A stretch of 64,000 nt of DNA, taken from positions 1 through 64,000 of the forward strand of contig CAKORJ010000001.1 in NCBI GenBank assembly GCA_934101575.1, written 5' to 3'. Positions 50,989 through 59,250 of this stretch are shown piece by piece. Under the pieces are notes generated by a model. That model was not told where the DNA came from and did not search any database. It saw nothing but the letters and a program-made list of their open reading frames with translations. The position numbers were made by a program, and so were the translations under genes. Origin of the DNA: an uncultured Bacilli bacterium. Its GTDB lineage: Bacteria > Bacillota_I > Bacilli_A > RF39 > UBA660. The first letter of the stretch is position 1; every line of letters starts with the position of its first letter.

Positions 50989-52164
50989 ATGGCTAGCGGT
51001 GAGATAGTAATAGATAAAGATGCGTTAAATAGTAAACGTGAAAGCTTTTCTCAGTGTCAGAAAAAGTTCAATTCTGGTGCATATAATACTTATAAAAATA
51101 GTTACTTGTCTAAAAGCTGGAATACTTGGGTTCATACTTTAGAAGGAGATCTTGATGCTGGATATCAGAAGATAAGTGATGGTTATCGTACTATTGTTGA
51201 TTGGTGGGACAGTTATATGAGCGAAGTGGATGACAATGAGACTAAGGTTCCTGTGAAAATTGATGCATCTGATGGAAAAAAACCAGATTTTTCTGGCTTT
51301 GATGTTGGGGTTTCAACTTTAAATTCTGCATTTAGTTCAGGATTATCAGTTGGTAATTCTACTATTGCTGATACGGGTAAAGTTACAGACGAAAATAAAA
51401 GTAAAAAATCTAAGTCTGATAGCCTTGATGCTACTTTGAAAGGAATAGCTGAAGCAGTTGTTGCTACCGCTGAAGCAAGTATAAAAAGTTCTGGTTCTTC
51501 TAGCTCTTCTAGTGGTATTGGTGGTACTTTGAAAGGGATAGCTGATGCTGTTGTTTCTACCGCTGAAGCAAGTATAAAAAACACTTCTAGTACATCTGGT
51601 AGTTCTGATGGTTCTTCAGATGGAGGAAGTTCATTTAGTGATAGTTCTACAGGTAGTACTAGTGCAAGCATTAGTACTTCTACAACTGATGCGGATAGTG
51701 TTAATAAAGTTGAACAAAGTACTAGTAATACTACTGGTACGACTAGTGATAGTAATCAAGGAAATGTTTCTGACAATGTAAATAATACTGATGGTAATAA
51801 AAGTAACATTACTAATGAAAATGATCAAAATACTGGTGGTAATAATGCTTCTAATGGTTCTAATAGTGGTACTATTTCTGATAATGTAAATAATACTGAT
51901 GGAGATAAGAGCAATATTACTAATGGTACTAATTCAGGGACTAGTGGTACTGATATAGGCAATGGAAATGTTACAGAGGATTTATTAAAAACAAAAATTG
52001 ACAAAGCTATCAATGATTATAATACTACTCACACTAGTGAGGTTTTACCTTCACTTAATTATAATGAATTTGAAGATATAATAAGGGAGCTTAAGGAAAT
52101 CGGACTTACTGATGATGAGATTGCTCAAACGGTAGTAGAAATTATGAAAGCTAAGTATTATTAG
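50989..52164 (+). CDS. Candidate T7SS substrate with low-complexity middle
   Basis: The 391-residue protein starts with a helical segment containing SWNTWVHTLEGDLDAGY and DWWDSYM (WXG-like region, residues 25-75), has a long Ser/Thr/Asn/Gly-rich middle with two sets of internal repeats, and ends in a small folded helical domain (NYNEFEDIIRELKEIGLTDDEIAQTVVEIM). There is no signal peptide. Position between the WXG genes and essC suggests it is exported or is a structural part of the machine; no toxin domain is recognised. ATG 50989 follows GAAGGGTGTGTG. Confidence 0.65.
   Translation: MASGEIVIDKDALNSKRESFSQCQKKFNSGAYNTYKNSYLSKSWNTWVHTLEGDLDAGYQKISDGYRTIVDWWDSYMSEVDDNETKVPVKIDASDGKKPDFSGFDVGVSTLNSAFSSGLSVGNSTIADTGKVTDENKSKKSKSDSLDATLKGIAEAVVATAEASIKSSGSSSSSSGIGGTLKGIADAVVSTAEASIKNTSSTSGSSDGSSDGGSSFSDSSTGSTSASISTSTTDADSVNKVEQSTSNTTGTTSDSNQGNVSDNVNNTDGNKSNITNENDQNTGGNNASNGSNSGTISDNVNNTDGDKSNITNGTNSGTSGTDIGNGNVTEDLLKTKIDKAINDYNTTHTSEVLPSLNYNEFEDIIRELKEIGLTDDEIAQTVVEIMKAKYY
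51433..51580 (+). repeat. Internal repeat pair A in the T7SS substrate gene
   Basis: Two 55-bp units (51433-51487 and 51526-51580) encode TLKGIAEAVVATAEASIK and TLKGIADAVVSTAEASIK. They differ at few positions. Confidence 0.85.
51769..51925 (+). repeat. Internal repeat pair B in the T7SS substrate gene
   Basis: Two 49-bp units (51769-51817 and 51877-51925) encode SDNVNNTDGNKSNITN and SDNVNNTDGDKSNITN. Confidence 0.85.
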
Positions 52165-52485
52165 TTGATAATGGATAGAATTTATTTTCTGTCCTTTGTT
52201 TTGTAAAATAAAAAAACTTTTTAATTAAAGTTGTTAAATAAAGTTGATTTTTTCAGGTTATGGTTATATTTTTTAATTAAGAATAGATTAATTTTAAGGT
52301 TGATATTGCTGAGGCTTTAGAGGAAGGTGACAAACTTTTTCTAAATAATACTTCAAAAGAATAGAATTTAATTTTATTCTTTTTTATATTTTATTCTTTA
52401 AAATTGGTTGCTTTTTTTGTTATTTCTAGGTATATTTATATATAAGGTATGGGGTTTTGTGAAAATTTATGTTAGGAGGGCATTT
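52165..52485 (+). other. Gap before essC: terminator, gene fragment and promoter
   Basis: GGATAGAA/TTCTGTCC (52173-52194) plus T-rich bases looks like a terminator. An open fragment ending at TAG, about 52290-52363, encodes INFKVDIAEALEEGDKLF and a few more residues and has no start; it may be the tail of a lost gene. Before essC, TTGCTT (52408-52413), a 17-base spacer and TATATT (52431-52436) form a promoter within a copy of the 17-bp element also found at 48856. Confidence 0.55.
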
Positions 52486-55400
52486 ATGAGAGTTTCGCTT
52501 ATTAAGGAAGATGTAATTAAAGATTTAATATTGCCCGAGAAGATAAGTGGTAGTTATTGGTTAACGGATTATAATGAAGATGGTGTTATAGAAAACCTTG
52601 TTAATATTGAGGCTACTGATAGTGGTTGGAAGGTTGTTAGCAATGATGATATTTTTTGTATTGTTAATGATAAAAAGGTTTCTAGTATAATTCTTAAAGA
52701 ATATAATTTTTATTCTATAAAAGATAGGGGTGAGGATAAATATATTATTATATATTGTTCTCCGGTTAATGAGACTAGACTTTCTTGTTATGAGCTTAAT
52801 TCGCTTATTGATGGTGTTACTATTGGAAATGATCAATCTAATGATATTGTGTTTATTTCTGATAATTTATCTAATAGGCATGCTAGAATATCTCTTGTTA
52901 GTTTGGAAAGTAAAGAGTCTGCTTCTAACAATAAACTTATTATTAAAGATTTTGATGAGAAATATAAGATTAAGTCTAGTAAATGGGGTATATATGTAAA
53001 TAATAAGCGGGTTAAGAGACAACAAATTCTTGAGAATGGTGATGTTATTTTTATAATGGGATTAAAAATAATAGTTGCTAAACTTGAAAATAAATATATA
53101 TGTTATGTTAATAATCCTAATGATCAGGTATTTGTGGAGAAACTTGATAGTATAAGAAGAAATATTACTGAAGAGGATTTTTATGAAGCTCCGGATGATA
53201 AGGAAATGTCTCTTTATGATGTTGATGATTATTTTCATAAGAAACCTAGATTTATTAATAAGATAGTTCCTTTAGAACTTAATGTTGATGCTCCGCCTGC
53301 TAAGGAAAATGATCAAGGTATGTCCCTTCTTCTTACTATAGGGCCTATGCTTACTATGAGTATGACATCTCTTGTTATGGGGTTTGCTGCGATTAATAAT
53401 GTTGTTAATAATGGTGCTTCTTGGTCTTCTGCTATGCCTTCTCTTGTTATTTGTGGGGCTATGTTTGGTAGTATGTTTTTATGGCCTCTTCTTACTAAAA
53501 GATATGAAAAGAGAAGAAGAAAGAAAAATGAAAAAGAACGTCAAGTTAAATATAGTAAATATATAGATAATAAGAGAAAAGTTATACAAAATGAGGTTAA
53601 GAGACAAAGTGCTATTTTATCTATGAGTTTTCCTACTACTTTAGAATGTCAAAATATTATTGCTAATAAGGAAACTAAGCTTTGGGAAAGAAGAATTGGT
53701 GATGATGATTTTTTAAAGGTTAATTTAGGTTTAGGAAATCAAGATATGAAAATACATATTAAATATCCAGAGGATCATTTTTCTCTTGTTGAGGATAATT
53801 TAAAAGATATTGTTAATCAACTTGGTAGTGAACCTAAGATGCTTAATAATGTTCCTATTGAACTTTCTTTTATTGAACATAATATTGTTGGTATAATTGG
53901 TGAAAATGACACTGTTTCTAATTATATGTCTCAATTACTTGTTCAAGTTATGGCTTTTCACAGTTATGATAATTTAAAGATAGTTCTTCTTACTAATGAT
54001 AAGAATTCTAGTAATTGGGATTTTTTAAGAGTTCTTCCTCATACTTGGAGTGATGATAGGTCTATTAGGTATTTTGGTGCAACAAATGGTGAACATAAAG
54101 AAATATGTTATAATCTTGAGAGAGTATTTATGAGAAGAAGTGAGGCGGTAAGGGATACTGATTCAAGTTTTGATCCTCGTTATTTAGTTATTACTGATTC
54201 TTTTAAATCTGTTAGAAATTTTGAGTTTATTAAAAAGGTTTTGAATGAAAAAGATGATTTAGGTTTTAGTTTGGTTATTTTAGATGATAAGGTTGTTAAT
54301 TTACCTGATCAATGTCAAACTTTTATAGATGTTTTTGATGGTAATGGTTCTTTATTTAAGAGTTTGCTTAATAATCAGACTATTAATTTTAAACTTGATA
54401 ATAATATTTATGATTATTATAATTGTGCTAGAATTTTGTCTAATATACCTATTGAAATTGATAAAGATAAAGTTGGTAATCTTCCTGATAAGGTTGGATT
54501 TTTGCAAATGTATGATGTTGGTAAGATTGAACAACTTAATATAGAGAATAGATGGAGCGATAATAATCCTGTTTTATCTTTGGGTGCTCCTGTTGGATTT
54601 GGTCGTGATGGTGAAAAGGTTATTTTGGATTTACATGAAAAGTATCATGGTCCACATGGGCTTATTGCTGGTATGACTGGGTCTGGTAAATCGGAGTTTA
54701 TAATTACTTATATTTTATCTATGGCTATTAATTTTCATCCTTATGAAGTCCAATTTATTCTTATTGATTATAAGGGTGGGGGTCTTGCTGGGGCTTTTGA
54801 AAACTCTAATACTGGTGAAAAGTTGCCTCATTTAGTTGGTACTATTACTAACTTAGATTCTAATGAAATAAAAAGATCTCTTGCTTCTATTGAAAGTGAA
54901 CTTAAGAGAAGACAGAGAGCGTTTAATAAAGCTAGAGATATTTCTGGTGAAAGTACTGTTGATATTTATAAGTATCAAAAGATGTATAGAGAAAAAATTG
55001 TTGATGAACCAGTTTCTCATTTATTTATAATTTGTGATGAATTTGCGGAACTTAAGAGTGATCAACCTGATTTTATGGATCAACTTGTTTCTACAGCACG
55101 TATAGGGCGTAGTTTAGGGGTGCATTTAATCTTAGCTACTCAAAAGCCAAGTGGTGTTGTGGATCCACAGATTTGGAGTAATACTAGATTTAGAGTTTGT
55201 CTTAGAGTTCAAGATAAGTCTGATAGTTCGGAAGTTATAAAATGTCCAGATGCGGCATATTTAAAACAAACAGGTAGATTTTATTTTCAGGTTGGTTTTA
55301 ATGAAATATTTATTTTAGGACAAGCAGCATGGGCTGGTGGGCAATATATTCCTTCTGAAAGAATAAGAAAGACTATTGATACTTCACTTAATTTTATTAA

Positions 55401-57138
55401 TGATATTGGATATGTTATAAAAACAAGTGAAACTAGGAAAAAACAAAAGGTTGTTAATTCTTATGGTGAAGAGCTTTCTAATATTGTTAAGTATTTATCT
55501 GGTCTTGCTATTAATGATGGTATTAATTGTTTACCACTTTGGCTTGCTAAGATACCTGGTATTATATTTATAACTAATTTGATGAATAAGTATGGATATG
55601 TAAAGGAACAATTTGTTATTAATCCTGTTATTGGTGAATTTGATGATCCTAATAGACAACAACAACATCTTCTTACTCTTCCTCTTTCTAGTAATGGTAA
55701 TGCTGTTGTGTATGGTATTGCTGGAAGTGGTAAGGAAAACTTTATAAATACTGTTGTTTATTCTTCTATGCTTTGTTATAGTCCGGATGAAGTTAATTTT
55801 TATATATTAGATTTTGGGGCAGAAACTTTGAGAAATTTAAAAAATTCACCACTTGTGGGAGATGTACTTACTAGTGATGATGATGAAAAAATTAGTAATT
55901 TATTTAAGATGATGTATAACATTATTGATGAACGTAAAAAGATGTTTGTTGATTATGGTGGTAGTTATTTATCTTATGTAAAAGCTACTAATAATGTTGT
56001 TCCTGCTATTGTTATTGTTATTAATAACTATGAATCCTATCAAGAAACATATCCAGCATATGATGATGATTTAATTGTTTTAACAAGAGATTGTATGAAG
56101 TATGGAATATACTTTGTTGTGACTGTTACTACTCCTAATGGAATGAGGTTTAAATTAAAACAAAACTTTAATCAAACATTTGTACTTGGACAAAATAATG
56201 AAGATGATTATGTTACTATACTTGGTAATGTTAAGAAAACTTATCCTTCTAAGATATTTGGTCGTGGTATTATTAAAACAGATTCAGTTTATGAATTTCA
56301 AACTGCTATGGTTGCTCAACCAGATGATATTCAAAATCAAATTAAGATTAAATGTGATGAACTTAATGCATTATATCAAAAGTCTGCATCTAGTGTTCCT
56401 GTGTTACCTGAGATAGTTTCATATAAGGATATAGCTTCTGATCTCGGTAATAGTAATTATTTAGTTATTGGACTTAGCAAGAATACTTTAAGACCTGTTT
56501 CTTATAATTATAGAAAGGATTTTATAAATATTATTACTACTCTTGATATTACTCTTGCTTATCCTTTGATTGAGCCTTTAATTAATGAACTTTTATATTT
56601 GAAGAATAATGTTGTGTTTATTAATGCTGAGGATTATAGTTTGGATAGTAAGTATAGAAATTATATAAATTATGAGGATTCTAATTTTGATAAGGTATTT
56701 ATGGATCTGGAGTCTTATATTGCTAGTAAGTATTCTGTTTATAAGACTAATAATTATAACAAGAATATATTTGGTGATATAGCTAATATTACAGTTATTA
56801 TAGATGGTATTTCATCATTTATGAATAAGATTAGTGACGATAATAAGGCTAAATTTAAAGATTTATGTTCTATGGGAAAAGATTTAGGTATTATGAATAT
56901 TATTATCATTGATAGTGTTGATAATATACGTAAAGTGGAGGCTGAAGCTTGGTATAAAAATTCTGTTAATGGTAATGATGGTATTTGGATTGGTAATGGT
57001 ATTAATGAACAATTCTCTCTTAAAGTTACTCAAAGAACTAAAGAGCTTAAAGAAGAGTTACCTGATAATTTCTGTTTTGTGGTTAATAGGGGTAAACCTG
57101 TGTTAACTAAATTAGTAGAGGAATTTGAATTATCTTAA
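52486..57138 (+). CDS. essC: Type VII secretion ATPase EssC
   Basis: The 1550-residue membrane ATPase drives T7SSb export. Two FHA-like domains are at the N-terminus (second: [13 protein letters not shown] ... [10 protein letters not shown], about 105-205). Two membrane segments follow near 285-335, then FtsK/SpoIIIE-type ATPase domains. Domain 1 has Walker [10 protein letters not shown] near 728-736 and ILIDYKGGG. Domain 2 has Walker [10 protein letters not shown] near 1075-1083 and YILDFG. A third C-terminal domain is degenerate ([12 protein letters not shown]). ATG 52486 has TTAGGAGGGCATTT; a longer frame from 52408 would add a spurious hydrophobic start. It has its own promoter, apart from the WXG genes. 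Confidence 0.95.
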   Translation: MRVSLIKEDVIKDLILPEKISGSYWLTDYNEDGVIENLVNIEATDSGWKVVSNDDIFCIVNDKKVSSIILKEYNFYSIKDRGEDKYIIIYCSPVNETRLSCYELNSLIDGVTIGNDQSNDIVFISDNLSNRHARISLVSLESKESASNNKLIIKDFDEKYKIKSSKWGIYVNNKRVKRQQILENGDVIFIMGLKIIVAKLENKYICYVNNPNDQVFVEKLDSIRRNITEEDFYEAPDDKEMSLYDVDDYFHKKPRFINKIVPLELNVDAPPAKENDQGMSLLLTIGPMLTMSMTSLVMGFAAINNVVNNGASWSSAMPSLVICGAMFGSMFLWPLLTKRYEKRRRKKNEKERQVKYSKYIDNKRKVIQNEVKRQSAILSMSFPTTLECQNIIANKETKLWERRIGDDDFLKVNLGLGNQDMKIHIKYPEDHFSLVEDNLKDIVNQLGSEPKMLNNVPIELSFIEHNIVGIIGENDTVSNYMSQLLVQVMAFHSYDNLKIVLLTNDKNSSNWDFLRVLPHTWSDDRSIRYFGATNGEHKEICYNLERVFMRRSEAVRDTDSSFDPRYLVITDSFKSVRNFEFIKKVLNEKDDLGFSLVILDDKVVNLPDQCQTFIDVFDGNGSLFKSLLNNQTINFKLDNNIYDYYNCARILSNIPIEIDKDKVGNLPDKVGFLQMYDVGKIEQLNIENRWSDNNPVLSLGAPVGFGRDGEKVILDLHEKYHGPHGLIAGMTGSGKSEFIITYILSMAINFHPYEVQFILIDYKGGGLAGAFENSNTGEKLPHLVGTITNLDSNEIKRSLASIESELKRRQRAFNKARDISGESTVDIYKYQKMYREKIVDEPVSHLFIICDEFAELKSDQPDFMDQLVSTARIGRSLGVHLILATQKPSGVVDPQIWSNTRFRVCLRVQDKSDSSEVIKCPDAAYLKQTGRFYFQVGFNEIFILGQAAWAGGQYIPSERIRKTIDTSLNFINDIGYVIKTSETRKKQKVVNSYGEELSNIVKYLSGLAINDGINCLPLWLAKIPGIIFITNLMNKYGYVKEQFVINPVIGEFDDPNRQQQHLLTLPLSSNGNAVVYGIAGSGKENFINTVVYSSMLCYSPDEVNFYILDFGAETLRNLKNSPLVGDVLTSDDDEKISNLFKMMYNIIDERKKMFVDYGGSYLSYVKATNNVVPAIVIVINNYESYQETYPAYDDDLIVLTRDCMKYGIYFVVTVTTPNGMRFKLKQNFNQTFVLGQNNEDDYVTILGNVKKTYPSKIFGRGIIKTDSVYEFQTAMVAQPDDIQNQIKIKCDELNALYQKSASSVPVLPEIVSYKDIASDLGNSNYLVIGLSKNTLRPVSYNYRKDFINIITTLDITLAYPLIEPLINELLYLKNNVVFINAEDYSLDSKYRNYINYEDSNFDKVFMDLESYIASKYSVYKTNNYNKNIFGDIANITVIIDGISSFMNKISDDNKAKFKDLCSMGKDLGIMNIIIIDSVDNIRKVEAEAWYKNSVNGNDGIWIGNGINEQFSLKVTQRTKELKEELPDNFCFVVNRGKPVLTKLVEEFELS

Positions 57139-57166
57139 GGTAATTCTCTTTTTTTATTTAAAATGC

Positions 57167-57265
57167 TGGACAAAACTATTATTTTATGTTAGTATCAATA
57201 ATGTTAAACGAAGCAATCCGCTGGGATTTGTCTTAAGATTGTGGGTAAAAGAAGGAGGAACTTTA
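57167..57265 (+). promoter_or_regulatory. Promoter and candidate L19 leader of rplS
   Basis: TGGACA (57167-57172), a 17-base spacer and TAGTAT (57190-57195) with a TG extension form the promoter. The leader (57202-57250) contains a hairpin AATCC-GCTG-GGATT (57215-57228) within CAATCCGCTGGGATT, followed by a G-rich stretch and GAAGGAGG. It is placed and sized like the ribosomal protein L19 leader family of Firmicutes, which binds L19 for autoregulation; the family match is from memory, not a search. Confidence 0.5.
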
Positions 57266-57616
57266 ATGAACTTAGTTGATAAAGTATCTGCTAAACAACT
57301 AAAAAGTGATATTCCTGAGTTTAGAGTTGGGGATACAGTTAGAGTTGATGTTAAGATCATCGAAGGTAAAAAAGAACGTATCCAAGCTTTTGAAGGAATA
57401 GTTACAGCTCGCAAAAGTGGAGGAGTAAATGAAACTTTTACAGTTAGAAAGATTTCTTATGGAGTTGGAGTAAACAGAGTATTCCCTGTTCATTCTCCTA
57501 AAATAGCAAAAATTACTGTGGTTAAAAAAGGTAAAGTAAGACGTGCTAAATTGAACTTCTTAAAGAATCGTGTTGGCGTATACAGAATTAAGGAAAGAGG
57601 AAATAAGGCAGCTTAG
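57266..57616 (+). CDS. rplS: Ribosomal protein L19
   Basis: The 116-residue large-subunit protein has the L19 signature: [56 protein letters not shown] and [18 protein letters not shown] 57266 has GAAGGAGGAACTTTA upstream; the frame extends upstream to 57125 through the promoter, so that part is not coding. trmD, the common upstream neighbour, is absent. Confidence 0.97.
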   Translation: MNLVDKVSAKQLKSDIPEFRVGDTVRVDVKIIEGKKERIQAFEGIVTARKSGGVNETFTVRKISYGVGVNRVFPVHSPKIAKITVVKKGKVRRAKLNFLKNRVGVYRIKERGNKAA

Positions 57617-57631
57617 GAGGCCTTATTTTTG
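57601..57631 (+). terminator. rplS terminator hairpin enclosing the lepB ribosome-binding site
   Basis: AAATAAGGC (57601-57609) pairs with GCCTTATTT (57620-57628), followed by TT. The ten-base loop contains the rplS stop codon and most of AGGAGG, the ribosome-binding site of lepB. Confidence 0.7.
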
Positions 57632-58147
57632 TTAATTATGAAAAAAGAGACTAAAAGAGATATAATAATTTATGGAAGTATAATTTTGGCTATTATTTTA
57701 ATAAGGACTTTTGTTGTTACTCCTGTTAGAGTTAATGGTACTAGTATGTATTCTACTTTACATGATGGTGAAATAATGATTCTTAATAAACTAGATTATA
57801 AGTTTAGTAGTATTGAAAGATTTGATATTGTGGTAGTTAATACTGGAGATCGTAAGATAATAAAAAGGGTGATAGGACTTCCTGGTGAAAATATTAGATA
57901 TAATGATAATAGTCTTTATGTTAATGATAAGAAGGTTGAAGAGGCATATTTAAATGATAAGACAGAAGATTTTGATATTGCTGAACTTGGATATAATAGA
58001 ATACCAAATGATTGTTATTTTGTTTTAGGAGATAATAGAGATAATTCTAGTGATAGTAGAATTATTGGTTGTGTTAAGAAAAGCCAAATCGAGGGTAGTG
58101 CTAGTCTTGTGTTATTTCCTTTTAAAGATGCTGGTTTTAAGAAATAG
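57629..58147 (+). CDS. lepB: Signal peptidase I
   Basis: The 172-residue enzyme removes signal peptides from exported proteins. An N-terminal membrane segment (residues 12-30) is followed by box B NGTSMYSTL with the nucleophile Ser39, box D RKIIKRVIGLPGE with the general-base Lys79, and box E GDNRDNSSDSR. TTG 57629 is eight bases after AGGAGG and is the best-spaced start; ATG 57638 would be 17 bases away. Many proteins in this window with signal peptides would be its substrates. Confidence 0.95.
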   Translation: MLIMKKETKRDIIIYGSIILAIILIRTFVVTPVRVNGTSMYSTLHDGEIMILNKLDYKFSSIERFDIVVVNTGDRKIIKRVIGLPGENIRYNDNSLYVNDKKVEEAYLNDKTEDFDIAELGYNRIPNDCYFVLGDNRDNSSDSRIIGCVKKSQIEGSASLVLFPFKDAGFKK

Positions 58148-58169
58148 ATGTTTTCTATTTCTTTTTTTT
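58141..58169 (+). terminator. Terminator after lepB
   Basis: GAAATAG (58141-58147) pairs with CTATTTC (58155-58161), followed by eight T. The stem includes the stop codon. Confidence 0.75.
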
Positions 58170-58177
58170 GGTTTTTG

Positions 58178-58186
58178 TGTTATAAT
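58178..58186 (+). promoter_or_regulatory. Extended -10 promoter
   Basis: TGTTATAAT, 26 bases before the ATG of the gene at 58213. Confidence 0.55.
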
Positions 58187-58212
58187 ACTGGATATTTTGA
58201 GGAGGGTTTAAT

Positions 58213-58938
58213 ATGAATAAATATATGGTTGCTACTCATCTTAAGGATTCTGATGAAATAAAATGGGTAAAGGTTTTTAAGGATTCTGGTGAGGAAAAGT
58301 ATGAGTTTATTGATAATAGTGATGAAAAATCTAGTTCTAATGATATGAAAAGAATTAATGATAAATATGGTGATTTTTTTGAAAAGATTAGTACTGATGA
58401 TTGTATTAGTTCTTTAAATGAAATTAATACTTTAAAAAAACTTAGTAATTTAAAGATTGCTAGTGGTGTTACTGGGGGTATTGGTATTGCTGGATTGAGT
58501 TCTATTCTTGCTGATTTGTGTAATTGTGATTTTAATATTGGTTCTATTATTGGTGGTGTTATGATGGGATCTTATGTTTTAGATGGTGTAAATGATAAAA
58601 AGAAAGTTAAAGAAATAAGTAAAAGTGGATTTGAACTTTTAAAAGATAAGAAGAATAGAGCTTATGAGACTCTTGTTGAAGCTAAAGATTTGTTATCTTT
58701 TAATAAAAAGATTTTGTATGTTGTTTCAGGATTATCTGTTGTTCTTAGTTCTGTTACTGGTTTTTTAGGAGATGATTTAGTTAGCTTTTTAGCTTCTTCT
58801 ATGGGTGGTGGTTTTCTTGCTGAGGGTTTAATTAATAAGGCTAATTTAGATAGATTACCTAGTAGTGAAGAAGATTATGCTATGTCTTCTAGAGAATCTA
58901 AACTTTATGAAAAAAATAAAAAAGTATTATCGAGATAA
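58213..58938 (+). CDS. Hypothetical membrane protein with Gly-rich helices
   Basis: The 241-residue protein has a soluble, acidic N-terminal third, two glycine-rich hydrophobic segments (SGVTGGIGIAGLSSILADL and IGSIIGGVMMGSYVL, residues 83-120) and another pair near 170-205. A charged tail follows. No family is recognised. GAGGAGGGTTTAAT precedes the ATG. Function unknown. Confidence 0.65.
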   Translation: MNKYMVATHLKDSDEIKWVKVFKDSGEEKYEFIDNSDEKSSSNDMKRINDKYGDFFEKISTDDCISSLNEINTLKKLSNLKIASGVTGGIGIAGLSSILADLCNCDFNIGSIIGGVMMGSYVLDGVNDKKKVKEISKSGFELLKDKKNRAYETLVEAKDLLSFNKKILYVVSGLSVVLSSVTGFLGDDLVSFLASSMGGGFLAEGLINKANLDRLPSSEEDYAMSSRESKLYEKNKKVLSR

Positions 58939-58946
58939 TACTTTTT
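58918..58946. terminator. Bidirectional terminator
   Basis: AAAGTATTATC (58921-58931) and GATAATACTTT (58934-58944) form a perfect 11-bp stem with a two-base loop at the ends of two convergent genes, flanked by A and T runs. Confidence 0.75.
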
Positions 58947-59193
58947 AAATGAAGTTTTTGTATTTATCGAATAATTCTAATATTAGATAATAGTTATTAT
59001 AACTTATTTTTCCTTGTAGTTTTTTTATGTAATAGATAGGATTATCAAAGAATACATTATAATATTTTTTGATGTGATCATATATTATATCTACTTCATT
59101 ATTTGTTGCGTCGTAACCATTTTTATCTATGAAGTTATATATGTCTTCTTTACTCATGTTTTTTACATAACTTTTTATTAAACTTTTTTGCAT
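58945..59193 (-). CDS. Small helical protein, possibly DUF2624-like
   Basis: The 82-residue all-helical protein (NMSKEDIYNFIDKNGYDATNNEVDIIYDHIKKY ... LILELFDKYKNF) matches the size and pattern of the Bacillus YqfT/DUF2624 group: an SxEDIxxxAxxxG-like start, a helix turn and a terminal LFxKY. This is a tentative resemblance. ATG 59193 follows TAGGTGATAAAA; the frame could open at GTG 59202. Confidence 0.55.
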   Translation of the reverse strand: MQKSLIKSYVKNMSKEDIYNFIDKNGYDATNNEVDIIYDHIKKYYNVFFDNPIYYIKKLQGKISYNNYYLILELFDKYKNFI

Positions 59194-59250
59194 TTTTATC
59201 ACCTATAAAATTATATGTAATATTTTTGAAAAACGAAACAAAATAATAAT

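Noticed and set aside
51213..51671. Minus-strand open frame (152 codons) over the T7SS substrate gene
   Set aside because: It mirrors the repeat-rich Ser/Thr codons of the plus-strand gene; no ribosome-binding site.
52408..52485. N-terminal hydrophobic extension of EssC
   Set aside because: The frame is open, but the region holds the promoter and AGGAGGG, and EssC proteins begin with FHA domains rather than a signal peptide.
57125..57265. 47-codon N-terminal extension of L19
   Set aside because: L19 is about 115 residues long and the extension covers the promoter and leader; ATG 57266 has a proper ribosome-binding site.
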